This document shows, piece by piece, positions 48,801 through 60,800 of a stretch of DNA of 64,000 nt; within the stretch, counting starts at the first letter, position 1; each line of letters begins with the position of its first letter. Both the position numbers and the translations under genes were made by a program. The notes under the pieces are model-generated. The model was given only the letters and a program-made list of their open reading frames with translations, had not been told where the DNA came from and did not search any database. Source of the DNA: Toxotes chatareus (taxonomy: Eukaryota; Chordata; Actinopteri; Toxotidae); contig CM028901.1 in the NCBI GenBank assembly GCA_016801885.1, forward strand, positions 15,139,095 through 15,203,094, in the 5' to 3' direction.

Positions 48801-51800
48801 TGATAAATGCAGTTATGGGACTACTGTATAAACTTCCAGTTACTGCAAATTAGAGTTCTTGTTCTACAAGAGCTGCTCTGGAGGCAGAATTATCTAATTT
48901 TAGCCAAAAGCCAGTATACAGTTTTTCTGCATATGTAACGTCAGACTAATACAGGAAAAAAAAAATTACAGATCTAAAGATCATAAGGTTTAATTTCTGC
49001 TTTCTAGCTTCTTGTGATTAGAAAATAAAATTGTCCTTGTGATACAAACTTCTCTCCTTGAAATTCTGTTTGTATGCTACTTGTTTTTCCCAATTATGTT
49101 TTTAAGGGAAACACAAAACATTTAATCATGAACATTCTCTTGATACAGTTAGTATGCCACTTTTCAGATGTTTGTTAATAACATTCCTTATTATGATAGT
49201 AAACAACATAAGTAAATCACACTGTTTCTTGCCAAATAGATTTGCCTTTGTAGACTTTAATGTTGTGCTTACAACTTGTCTCTTTATATCAGAATTACGT
49301 GATAAAGCCAAGAGGTGAGAGAGGAGAAAGCTAATATATATGATGTTCGTGAAATTTCTTGCCCTGAATTCTTGCCTGTGGTTTTCTACTTTAGCAGCAT
49401 TTTTATGCCACTGCACTAAGATAAATATGATGCCGAACCCCAGTACAAACCACATCCTAATTCTAGACTCAATATAACTCAATACATAGCTTACATTATG
49501 GTATGTGTAGGTTACATGAGGAGAAGTACATGGGATATGGCCATGGTTTGTGTGGAGGCCTGCCAGTGCAGTCTCACCACGCAAAGATATAAGTTCACAA
49601 GTCAATGGTTCTGTCAAAGTTCAGATTTGCCATATTTGACCTGAACATGACTGCCAGATGCATAGTTCTGCTATAGTATAGGGTTTAAGTATGATGCAGG
49701 AAAAAGTGGGAAACAATGTTCAGATAGTTTTCCATCAGAATGAGGTTCTTACCCTTTGGCCGAATTCTCCAGGCTCCCCGGGTAGACCTTGTAAACCAGG
49801 AGGACCCTGAGGAATAAGAAGTTCTCAGTCAGCCAGAGTTCACACAGTATGGCTGGTGTTTTTCATGAACTGCTCTGCACCACATCTGAACAGGTGGCTT
49901 TTCCACAACAACAAAATATCAAAACCTGAGCAGCAGGAAAGAGGAAACATGTAGCAAGGAAGTAATAAATCATGATACTTACAGAAGGCCCTGGGGGGCC
50001 ATCAGCCCCTGGGGGCCCCTGGGGTCCAGGATCTCCCTGGAAGAGGCAGAACACATGATCATATATCACACATATCATTATATAGACAATGTTGACAGTT
50101 ATTGAACAGTTGTACAGATAATGAATTGTTGGCAGTAAGTAGTTATACACTGTGATAATTAATAGGCGGCCTTTAAATCTTAACTCAATCTGTTAAACAA
50201 GGCAAAAATGATAAACCGTTTTATTATCGAACAATTACTCACCTTTTCACCCCGTAAACCTTCTTGTTGAACCTGAAATTAAAACAATTATATTAGGCCA
50301 GACTAATGATTTTCATATTAGTATATCATTGTCAAATTCACTGCGCTAACCTAATTACTGTGATGAAACAAGGCCATGGGCAAGACAACTGCTAACCCTT
50401 ATCTCCCAGTCACACAAACGGTATTTTTAGTGTTTTACAGCACATATGTCATCAGAAAACTCTTCTGTGGCTTCATGTAGATAAGGTAGGTTGTTTCTTC
50501 TGCCAAATTATTCCATCTTTTTGTTACTGGAAAACATACACACTGGGGAAAATGTGTTCCCAGAGGAGATGTATGCACGTTACTTGCTTGGTCATCCAAA
50601 ACCCAAGGAAATTCAGTTTAGTATCATTTATGACAAAGAAAACTGTCAACATCCTCGGATTTTAAACCTTGGAACGTTGTGTAAATTTTGCTTGAAAAAT
50701 TACTAAAATGATTCATCCATAGCTGGCGTTAAATTTTCTGTCAACCGAGTAATTAGTGAATCAGCTAATTCTTTCAGCTTTGGTCCTTTACTTGCTTCAC
50801 AAACAGCTACAAATAGACTGTGTCTGCTTAGCTTCTTCTGTACTTCTGGAGAACAGTGCCCTCACTCTTGTTATGTACTTGCCGTTAGGAAGGTCAGGTC
50901 ACTGAGGTCAGTAAATAAATCTTGTCCGTGATAACCTGGTTTGTTTATAGTAATGACCATAAATTGATTGTAGTTAAAATGCCCGACATGAACTTAAATT
51001 ACATGTTTTTCTTTCCTTGCTTTTTTAAAAATGCTGTTCGTTTCCGAACTCCTTCATGCTACCATGTTCTTCACCATTCATCATTTAACGAGCCTGTAAT
51101 TCTGAAGAATATAAGTCTTATATCCCTTTGCTCTGTTCTTGATACTTACCACATCCCCAGGTAATCCGGGAAGGCCTCTCTCCCCCTGTGACACAGTTCA
51201 CACAACAAAGATGAAAACCTCATCATTAGAATCAAGAGACTTACAAAGTAAACCCCCTCAGGCAATATGGTAATGATACGGCAACCACCATAATTTATGA
51301 GAGGACGCATGTTCAAGCGTGTACTTATTGTAGGTCCAAAGGAAAGTGAAACTTGTGGCTAAAGAATTCTTTGTGCGTATGTGCATATGCGTGGATCCTT
51401 GTGCATGCATATGGGTGTGGTGTAAGCATGTGTGCACCACTGGAAGAATCATCAAAGTCAGTAATTACAGACAGACAAATGAACTCTGCATTTTATTTTC
51501 TCAGACAAATGAGTGGGCTGACTTTGATGGTACACAGAGGAGACTGAGGAATGTCTGGAGAGCACCAGACAGTAGCCTGGGAAACTGATGATACCTCTTT
51601 AAAATGATTTATATCAGCACAGCTTAATAACATTATGCTTAAGGCAATATCCTCTTTGAATTGTTTCTAATCAAGTGAGCACACTGTTTTGCATGTAGCG
51701 CAGGACTGGGGACATACCTTGTCGCCTTTAATTCCGCTGGGCCCGGGTGTACCAACCAGTCCTCTCAAACCCTAATCAATTTTAGACAAAAGCTTCATTA

Positions 51801-54800
51801 ATACAAAGGTGACTCACCAAAGCTGCCACAGACTGTTATTATCTGAGGTGTGCTTGTGACTGCAGCAGATTCACAGAGGATCACAAACTTACATCTTTCC
51901 CAGGGAGACCAGGTTTTCCAGGTAATCCATCCAAACCTGCCCCACCCTAAAATAGAAAGTGTAGTACAGTTAGCATGTGCAGGGATAGCTAGCATGGCAG
52001 CACAGATGGTCATGGTAGAGGCTTTGTGAGGCTCTGCTTAATGTATGCACTAAGCTAACATGCTCACAAATGACAATATCAACATGTTGATGTATAGCAG
52101 GTGTTCGGTTTTCCATGTTCACTAGCTTAGGTTAGTGTGTTAGCATGCTAACATTTGCTAACTGGCAAAATGCTGGGGGATGTCATCAGTTTTGCAGGGA
52201 CTTGGTCATAAAATTATATTAGAATTAAATTATATTAGAATTCATTCTGTGGATACCTGTATTAGATTTCATCCAGGTAAGCTATTTTGGTCTGGAAGTG
52301 GTGAACAGTGCTGTGGAACCTAAAACACATCCCTGAGTTTTCCATCAAAAAATATTTCCCTGACTTGAACCCCAGGTGCCTCCTCTAAACCACCTATTCC
52401 CTTTATCACCTTGCTGAAGCAAATACTTTTCTGGTATTCACTAACAGGAAATTACTTACTGGCTGGCTGACAGACAGCTCCAAACCTGGCATCAGCATGT
52501 TTGAATGGAGCTATAGTTTGTGTAAAGCCTGCTGCACATCCTCATGTCATATGGCAAAGTAATCAGTGTACTGATTCCATGTTGACTGCTTTACACAAAC
52601 TTGTGCTTGTTAATGTGGTTTAAATTTAAAAAGTTGGGAGTCTCAGCATGATTCAGGAGTAAATGTAACAACTGTCTCTTATGTCTCCCTGCTGTGGTTA
52701 CTGGATCTGTTGCTTGTAGTATCACTGAAATCATGATCACAAAAACATCTTGACTTCAGTAGGAAACCATTGTTGATAGAATGAGATAACCTTTCGCTGG
52801 TTTATTAGCAGTTCGTGCTGCATACTAACCTCACTGTGATGGGAAATGGAGGAAGGTTTTAGCAGCTCTGAGGAAACTTCAGACACCTGCAAAGCTTCAC
52901 TAGACCTGAATGAGGTGCATTATAGCCAAACGCCCACACAGACTCTGACAGGAAGTGTGGAGAGTGAATCAAGGAAACCACATCTGTTTGTACAATTACG
53001 CCCCTCACTTCTCCGTTCTTCTGAGAAGAATGGCCTCAGTCTGTCTCTCTCTCTTTCTCAGAAGTTAACCCTGTTGTCATGATCACCAGCATGAACTCTG
53101 CTCTGTACAGGTTCAACCTAACATTACTGTTCACATCCCAAGACATGGTGGGAAAACATGGACTACTACTTTGATCAAGTCTTCTTGAACAAGGTGCTGA
53201 ACCCCTACTGTATGTGTTGCGGTGGAGCTGTGTGACCAACACTCTTAACAGTTGTAGCAGGCCAGTAAGAATATGCTGTGTGGATTTGAAGCATGGAGGT
53301 CTGTTTACATTCAACAGTTTTTTTTAAATCCCTAATTTAGTTACTCCTGCAAAATGAAGATGTCACAGTCTTACTTACCGAGGCTCCTGGAGCTCCTTTT
53401 TCACCTTTTACACCCAATTCACCCTACAACAAAACACAGAATCCCAACAATATAATTTACAAACTGAATAGTCTCATTTATCCCTCATTTATCATATCTG
53501 AAGTGAAAGTGAAGTGACATGCATTTAGATTATACTCACAGTGACACCTTTTGGTCCAGGTGCACCAGGAATTCCTGAGTCCCCTTGAATTCCCTGTGTA
53601 ATATAAATTGAAAAACATAATATAAATGGAAGTTATTGACCTGAGACTCTCCAAAAGTGTCACCATTGCTGACTCAGCAATATACCCTAGACCAGGGGTC
53701 GGCAACCTTAAATACTCAAAGAGCCATTTGGACTGACTCCCACAGAAAAATAAACACCTGGCGCCACAAAACCCTTTGACATGTAAAATGAGGATAACAC
53801 TGCATATACCGTTTTTTGTTTCTTTGTTTGTTTTTTGTTCACCTGTATGCTATGTATAAAAAACTACAGAGAGCACGAAATTTTATTTCTGCATGTAACA
53901 AAAACATTTTGAACACTGAAAAAAAGACGCTTGGTTAATGCTTACTTTTAAATAAAATACTGAGTGTGTATTTGAGTCCTCCTCGTATTTATGAAATAAA
54001 ATTCTTCCAAACTTAAATTTTCCACCTGCAGCGAAGCAAAAACGCAGTCTGCTTGGGTTCCGCCATCACTTTATCGCGAGCACTGGAGCGTGCAGTCAGC
54101 TGTCAACCTGAAACTGTTGCCGCCGGGTGTCGCACATCGGCGGTTGTGACGCAAATTTTGAGCGACAAAAAGTTAAAAACGTTTTATTTTAATGTTACAA
54201 GATCATCATAATCTCCAAATTTAGAATTACATTTTAAAAAACGTAGGAGCTAAAATAAAAATACATTTAAATTAAATACACATTATTTATTTTCCAAAGT
54301 CACAGGGAGCCACAGCAGAGATATTAAATAGTCACATGCGGCTCTGGAGCCGCGGGGGTGCCGACCCCTGCCCTAGGCCAGCTGGGGACTGCTGAGTCAG
54401 AGCTGAATCAATGTAAGACATTTAACTCACCAACTAACGAAACCTGAAACCCCAAAAAATAAAACCGCAGCTGTCAGTGACAAGACCCCCCCATGGAAGA
54501 ACCTTGAACGTTGACCTCTGACCTCACTTTCTTTTTTCTTCCGCTTCTGATATTCATTTTTAAGGTGTTTCTTTTTGTTTCTGCTTTTTTTTTTTTTTAT
54601 AAATAAGGTGCTCTTTTAGAAAGTCTTCCCGTCTAAATGATACACGTAATGTTCCTGGTTATCTTTTCCCGCAGACTTGAAGCAGCAACTGAAGCTGTAA
54701 AGTCAGTGCTACTGAAAATGTCAGATTCCTTTTTTGTTCTTACTCAAGTTAATCACAATTAACATATATGTATGTTGAAAAATGTTACATTAATGTGTAG

Positions 54801-57800
54801 ATATTTACATCAGTACTGTCAGCTTGATTTTGATATGGTTTCAAGAAAAAAGATGCTATTACTACAAAATAAGTGCTGTTGTTACTGCTACTAAGGTTAA
54901 ATATGAACATTCACTAATGTACTGCAAAGAATAATTGATTTATTTGGTCTTTTCATGGAAGATATTTTTGACATTTTACAACTGGAAAAACAGTGGTGCA
55001 AATAATACAATTAACTAGAAAATGCAACAGTGGTGGGATTTCTGGTTTCTGGAAAATATGAAGTTAAACTACGTTGCCGGCTTGAAGAAGTAGTTAAGAG
55101 TTGGAAACATGGGAAACGGGTGAAGAATGCAAACTGTAGTGTAAGCAGTAAAAGGAGGAAGTTGGTGAAAGAGCTGAATGTGTGAAAATCCTACTGTTTG
55201 TGACCTGTTTAAAGTTTGAATGAAGTTTTTACAAGAATATAAGAATCTGTAAGAAGAGGCTGAATAAAACTAGGTTTGAAAGTTTCTCTTAGCCACTTCC
55301 ATGCATTGTCTCATGTACAGCTGCAGCTAACTGTAATGATTAACGGATGACTGGTGCTCTGGGCTATTGTTACGCCAATACCAAGTTGTGTGTATGTTTG
55401 TGTGAGTGTGTGTCTCTAAATCTTTGTCTGTTTATCTGTGTGTCTGTGTGCTTATGTGTGTGTGTGCAGTCTAATCAGTTGATCTGAATTAGGTGCAGGT
55501 ACCCAGCTGACGTTAATGGTTTCCATAGTGATGGTAACTCCTTAGTTACAACTGGTTCAAACAGCGATTAGGCTGAGAGACACCTCTCAAACACTTATCA
55601 CTCAAACACTGTAATTCCTGTCAGCTTAAGTTTTATATTGCATGAGAGAAGAGACTCTGCTGAACACAGTAATATAAAGTCTTTGTTTGTGGTGTCAGAA
55701 ATGTGGGCAATAGAGCGATCTAAAATGCCCCTCTTTCTGTTTTCCTCCTGATATCATGGTCTCCATTAACACCAGAGTCAGTGGGAAAGTTGATTGGTAT
55801 TCCTGTCACTCAGAGGCTCATAGAGCAAAATGTTCTGTGTCTGTTTACTGAGATAGATACACTGTGTGAAAGAAGACTAAATTGCCAACGTTCTGTCAAA
55901 AAATGTTGTGTGAAGAGTGAAATTTGTGAGTGGAAGTTGGAGAGAAATTTTTAGAAGAGCCCATAGGGCCAGTTTCTCTCCACCCTGTCTGTGAGGTCAC
56001 CCTCTCTGGCTGTGAATATTTCAGAGTAAAAACCTGTAAAGGTCAGAAAAGTGTGTAAGGTTTGAGTGAAGTTTATAAGTGAATGTATGTATGAGTATGA
56101 AGGGGTTGAGGATGAGTGTGTTTGGAGGTTTCTCTCATTCCTTTACGTTATAACTCATCATCAAACAAAGCTGAATATTTCTAAGTAGCATGAATGCGAT
56201 CCATATCATCCTCCATATTTGCACAGCTACAGACAAAATTCAAAATTATGTGAAAGGCTGAGTGTTTGACTCCTCATATGATTATATAGCAGTTACTTTA
56301 TGTAATTTGCATTGTGCTAATTTCACATCAACATCATGCCTCATCAGAGTTAGAGGGTGGGCTCTACCTATAGCCTCTACCTTCTGCCATGAGAAGAGCA
56401 TTTCCCTGATTTAGTATTCCCTGTGTTCTATCCAAAGTGGGCGATCATTCAGTCCAGCCCTGGGTCGGGCAGCCTGTCACAGTCCATTGGCCAAACCCCA
56501 GCCAGCCAGCACTTCTCCCTCCCCCGCTTGGCTCTTTCACCAGCTGCTGCCTCATCCAAAGGAAAGTCAACCAAACTGCCCCCCCCCCCCCCTTTCTCCC
56601 CTTCTTTTCCACAGGAAATCAATAACAGGCTGAGGGGTAATTCTGCGTAACAATGTATGTATGCCCACTTCTTCTTTTGCCCGCATCCAAATTATTTTAA
56701 AACGCTTTCAAATGAGCCAAATGTGTGTGCACCAGTTAATGAAAGTTGTTGGACGACCACATTCACACACCTTTGGTCCAGCTGGACCTGGCAGCCCTGG
56801 ATCACCAGCCAGTCCAGCTTCACCCTATTTACAAAAAACAAAAACAAACCAACCAACATTCACATTTGGACATTTTCAAATTCAAATGTTTCAGACTGTA
56901 ATATCAAAAAATTGTGTTTCTTACTTTGTCTCCTTTGTCTCCAGATAAACCATCAATACCTGGCACACCACCAACTCCCTGCCAAATGAGTGGAAATGCA
57001 TAATTAACACCAATATGTGAACTTTTAAATTCATAACATAAAAAAAAAAAATTCTCCACATCCAGGTTCGCCAATGTCACACCTTCTCTCCTTTTTGTCC
57101 AGGAGCACCTGTCAACCCTATGCTGCCTGTATCACCCTGTAAACAAAAGGCAAGTATTTACTTTGACTGTTCCACAGAATACACACATGCACGGTGGCCG
57201 GTCATACAGGCGACGACGGCGTGCTGTCAGATAATCAACCTGGTAGCATCACAGAACATGGTTTAGTACACGGTGGTTGGAGGTTTGATGTAGAACAAAG
57301 TACAAGTGTTAGAGATAAATGAATGGATTGGATTAATCAAACAATGAAAGATAACGCATGGACAAAACACAAAGGGGTAAAATTTTACACAAAACAGTTT
57401 CACACAAAACAGAAAGGGTTACGTCCAGATAGCACACAAACAAACACATACAACAAACTTTTGAGTAAAGGGTTGGGAGCCAGAATATGCTAACAAACGT
57501 CGAAAGCTTTTCCAGGACTCTCAATGGTCTGGTTACACATCAAACCAAAGACTGATGGAACAATGGCTTTGAATTGTCTTCACAGTTTTGCGCTCTCGGT
57601 TTGTACACTGATGTCATATTCTGTGCCAAGAAATCCCTTGGAATTCGAAAGCTAGAGTGAGTGAAAAGTAATGGCTGTTAAATTACACGGTACCACGAGG
57701 TCTTGCCCACCACAAGACTTCCCTCTGCTTCATAAACCACTTTACAAGTCACAAAAGGTTGGCCTTTAATTATTTTAGGAGCTTATATCATTTTAACGCA

Positions 57801-60800
57801 CGTCATTTCATTCATCACAGAGATAGGAGAGAGGCCCCTGCTCTGCTGTGCCCTATAACGAAAAAGACATCATCTATAACAACACTGCTACACAGGGAAT
57901 TGACTGTTCTGGTCCGTTAAAGATGCAATTAGAAGCAATCAAAACAGGATGAATTCACTTTCACCCCATACGACTCGATGACCGACATAGCCATTTTTAA
58001 CCTCAGCTTGAAGTGGGCTTGCGTCATGTTTTTGCATCAGAAGAGTTTACAACAAATTGCAGCCTTCTCTGGGAGAAAGTGAAGACAGATGCTCATGCAG
58101 AATGAAAGAAATAGAAAAGTAAAAAAGGAAGGCTCTGCATTAAAGTTTGATTTAATGCAGTTTTATCAAACCAGCCAGGTCTCCAGAAGCAAGAACAACA
58201 AAATGAAAATAAATTTATCATGAAATAAATTCTGCTGTCTGACTGCATTACTTATAATAAGTTTTACTGTTTTTTGAGGGAGAAACGTGTTATAGATGTA
58301 CACATGTATGATATATATAAAAAACAATTACAGGTGCATTCTCCAAACAGTGACAGCCAGAGCACATAACACAAATGAGAACTTTTCCTGTCTTCCAAAC
58401 CCTTTGTAACCATTTTAAGTGTCCCTCTCAGGACAGCTTGAATGATACATGCCGAGGATTTTGTCTCAAGGAATAAATTATACGCCGAGACTCCCAGCTG
58501 GCACTGCCCGGCAGCACAGACACTGTGATTTGAACAGACTGGGTGGGCATTTGTGTGGGCCTGACCTCTCTGCTACACATCCTCTGTGGTAACCTGTCCT
58601 GTAATTCTGACAATAACAGCTGTATGAGCATTTTCCTAGCCACTCCCTGACAGAAAAGAGCTAAAGGAGGAGATATATATCTGAAAAGAGAAAGATATGC
58701 ATGTGTATGTCTGGAGGGAGATTTACACATACACATACATTTACACATGCATATAAAATGCACACAGAGACAAACATGCATTTGAGTTACTGATGCTCAA
58801 GCTGCATCAGGAAACATAGCTTTCCTTACCTTCTCACCTCTGCCACCTTTGACAGAGATTACTCTGCCCTGCAAATAATTAATCGATAAGGATCAATTAT
58901 TATCGGGGCAGGAAGAAAAGCAGAGGAGCTGGAAGGCATGCGATTTGAAAGTATATTTGACAATATGTCTGCCAATGATCACAGCTCTAAACATGATAAA
59001 CTGAAATTCTATCAATTAGGTATTAGCTTATTAACAATAATTCCTCCATGAACTCCATGAAAGAAAACTACACATGTAAATGTGCACAGTTTAAGGTTTC
59101 ATACACTTTCTCCTTTTTCTCCTTTGACGCCTGCTGGTCCGATGGCGCCCATAGGGCCAGTGTCACCCTGAAAATGTAGGCATGTTCACACAATAAAAAA
59201 AGCAGAACAAACAACTCTGGAACAGCATGAAACTGCAATCTTTTGTCACACACAATCTAGTACATAAAGGCAGTGGTAGATGACCTTTTCACCCTTGGGA
59301 CCTGCAACACCAGGTGCACCGATCTCTCCCTGTGAGAAATGGAAAGCCATTAAAGAAAGGATTCCCACTCATCCATGGAAATAATAGACAGGTAAAGTCT
59401 GCTAAAATCAGGTGGCTGTACCTTCTCTCCTGCAGGGCATGAGCAGTTGACTTGAGGGCCTCTTTGTTGCTCCACAACAGTAGGTGTCGGAGTGGGGATC
59501 TCCAGAGGGGGAGCTTCTGTCACCACTTTCTTAGGGCACTGAAAAGATGATATTTGAGCCAAAAGTGATCATCAAACCAAAAAAAGATAGTTGTTTGAAT
59601 GGAGTGGAGGGAGGATCTGATGTCCATTAAACACAATAAATGTCTTTCAGGTGTCGTCACACATATTCCAGTGGCCATTTTGGAAGTACGCAGTGTGTAC
59701 AAGAAGCTGATTGCTTTTTAAAGAAATATTTGGACACTCTGAGAAATGCAATTATTCACCAGAGAGGAAGACAAGTATGTCACTAGAACCAACTGGCTTA
59801 GCATAAAGACAGGAAATAGGGGGAAACAGCAAGCCTGGTTCCAATTATCAAAAATACACTTACGGACACTATACAGCTAATTGATTACACTTTGTGTCTT
59901 ATTTGTTTAATCCATGGATTTATGGGGAATTACTGTGCGGTAATTGCATCTTGGCTGCCGCTCTGACTTTCTGGGATCTTGCCTTCAACATAAGGTTGCT
60001 CACCAACAAGCAGAAACTCCGGGTATATTTTCCAAAAAATGTTAAACTATACCTTGTACTGAGAAATCCACTATACCTGTTATAGTTGCTTTCGCAGTAA
60101 GTGGTTGATTTATCAGCTGTTTTGATTGGGAACACAGATTTCTCTCTCTGATAGTTTTGAGTTGACTATAGTGGCGTTCTGTTGCTTTACAGGATTAGCT
60201 CGCCAGAATGTTAGCTACAAACAAAAACTGTTTGTGTTAACCTATTTGTGTGTTTTCAAACTAAATTTGAATTAGTGCTTTAAATTAGAGACCAACTGGA
60301 CAAGACAGTTTAGTGTCTGAAAGTAACCTGCAATTAGACACAAATCTACTTATCTGACTATAATTTTTACTTTAAACAGATATGTTTTTTCATACATCTC
60401 TCTTTTGTAATCTAAGTAATTACTATACATTACTATAGTTGTAGACAACCACATCTTTAATGAATCTCCATGGTGAAGTCATATATGAGGAGATTTGCGA
60501 CACTGCAGCTTCTAAAACACATGTTTTGACATTCACTGCAGACAGTAGGTCTATAGCCTATAATACTCACGGGTCCATTGGGCAGATCACAGCAGGTTTC
60601 CAGCTCTGCGTGCTTGGAATCACAGTAAATCATCATCCTTTGGAGGTCAAACTGCATGGACACAGACAATTGATGAACAGATCGGCCTCAAGAAAATAAC
60701 ACCCTGCAACATCTCCAGAGTGGGCTATATAGGGAAACTGACCACTACCTGCCATAATGCTCCATTTAAGTACATGAGTATATTGACACATGTAGGTGAA

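Noticed and set aside
49126..49617. 163-codon minus-strand frame in col22a1 intron
   Set aside because: No Gly-X-Y, no splice context and no domain pattern; probably random.
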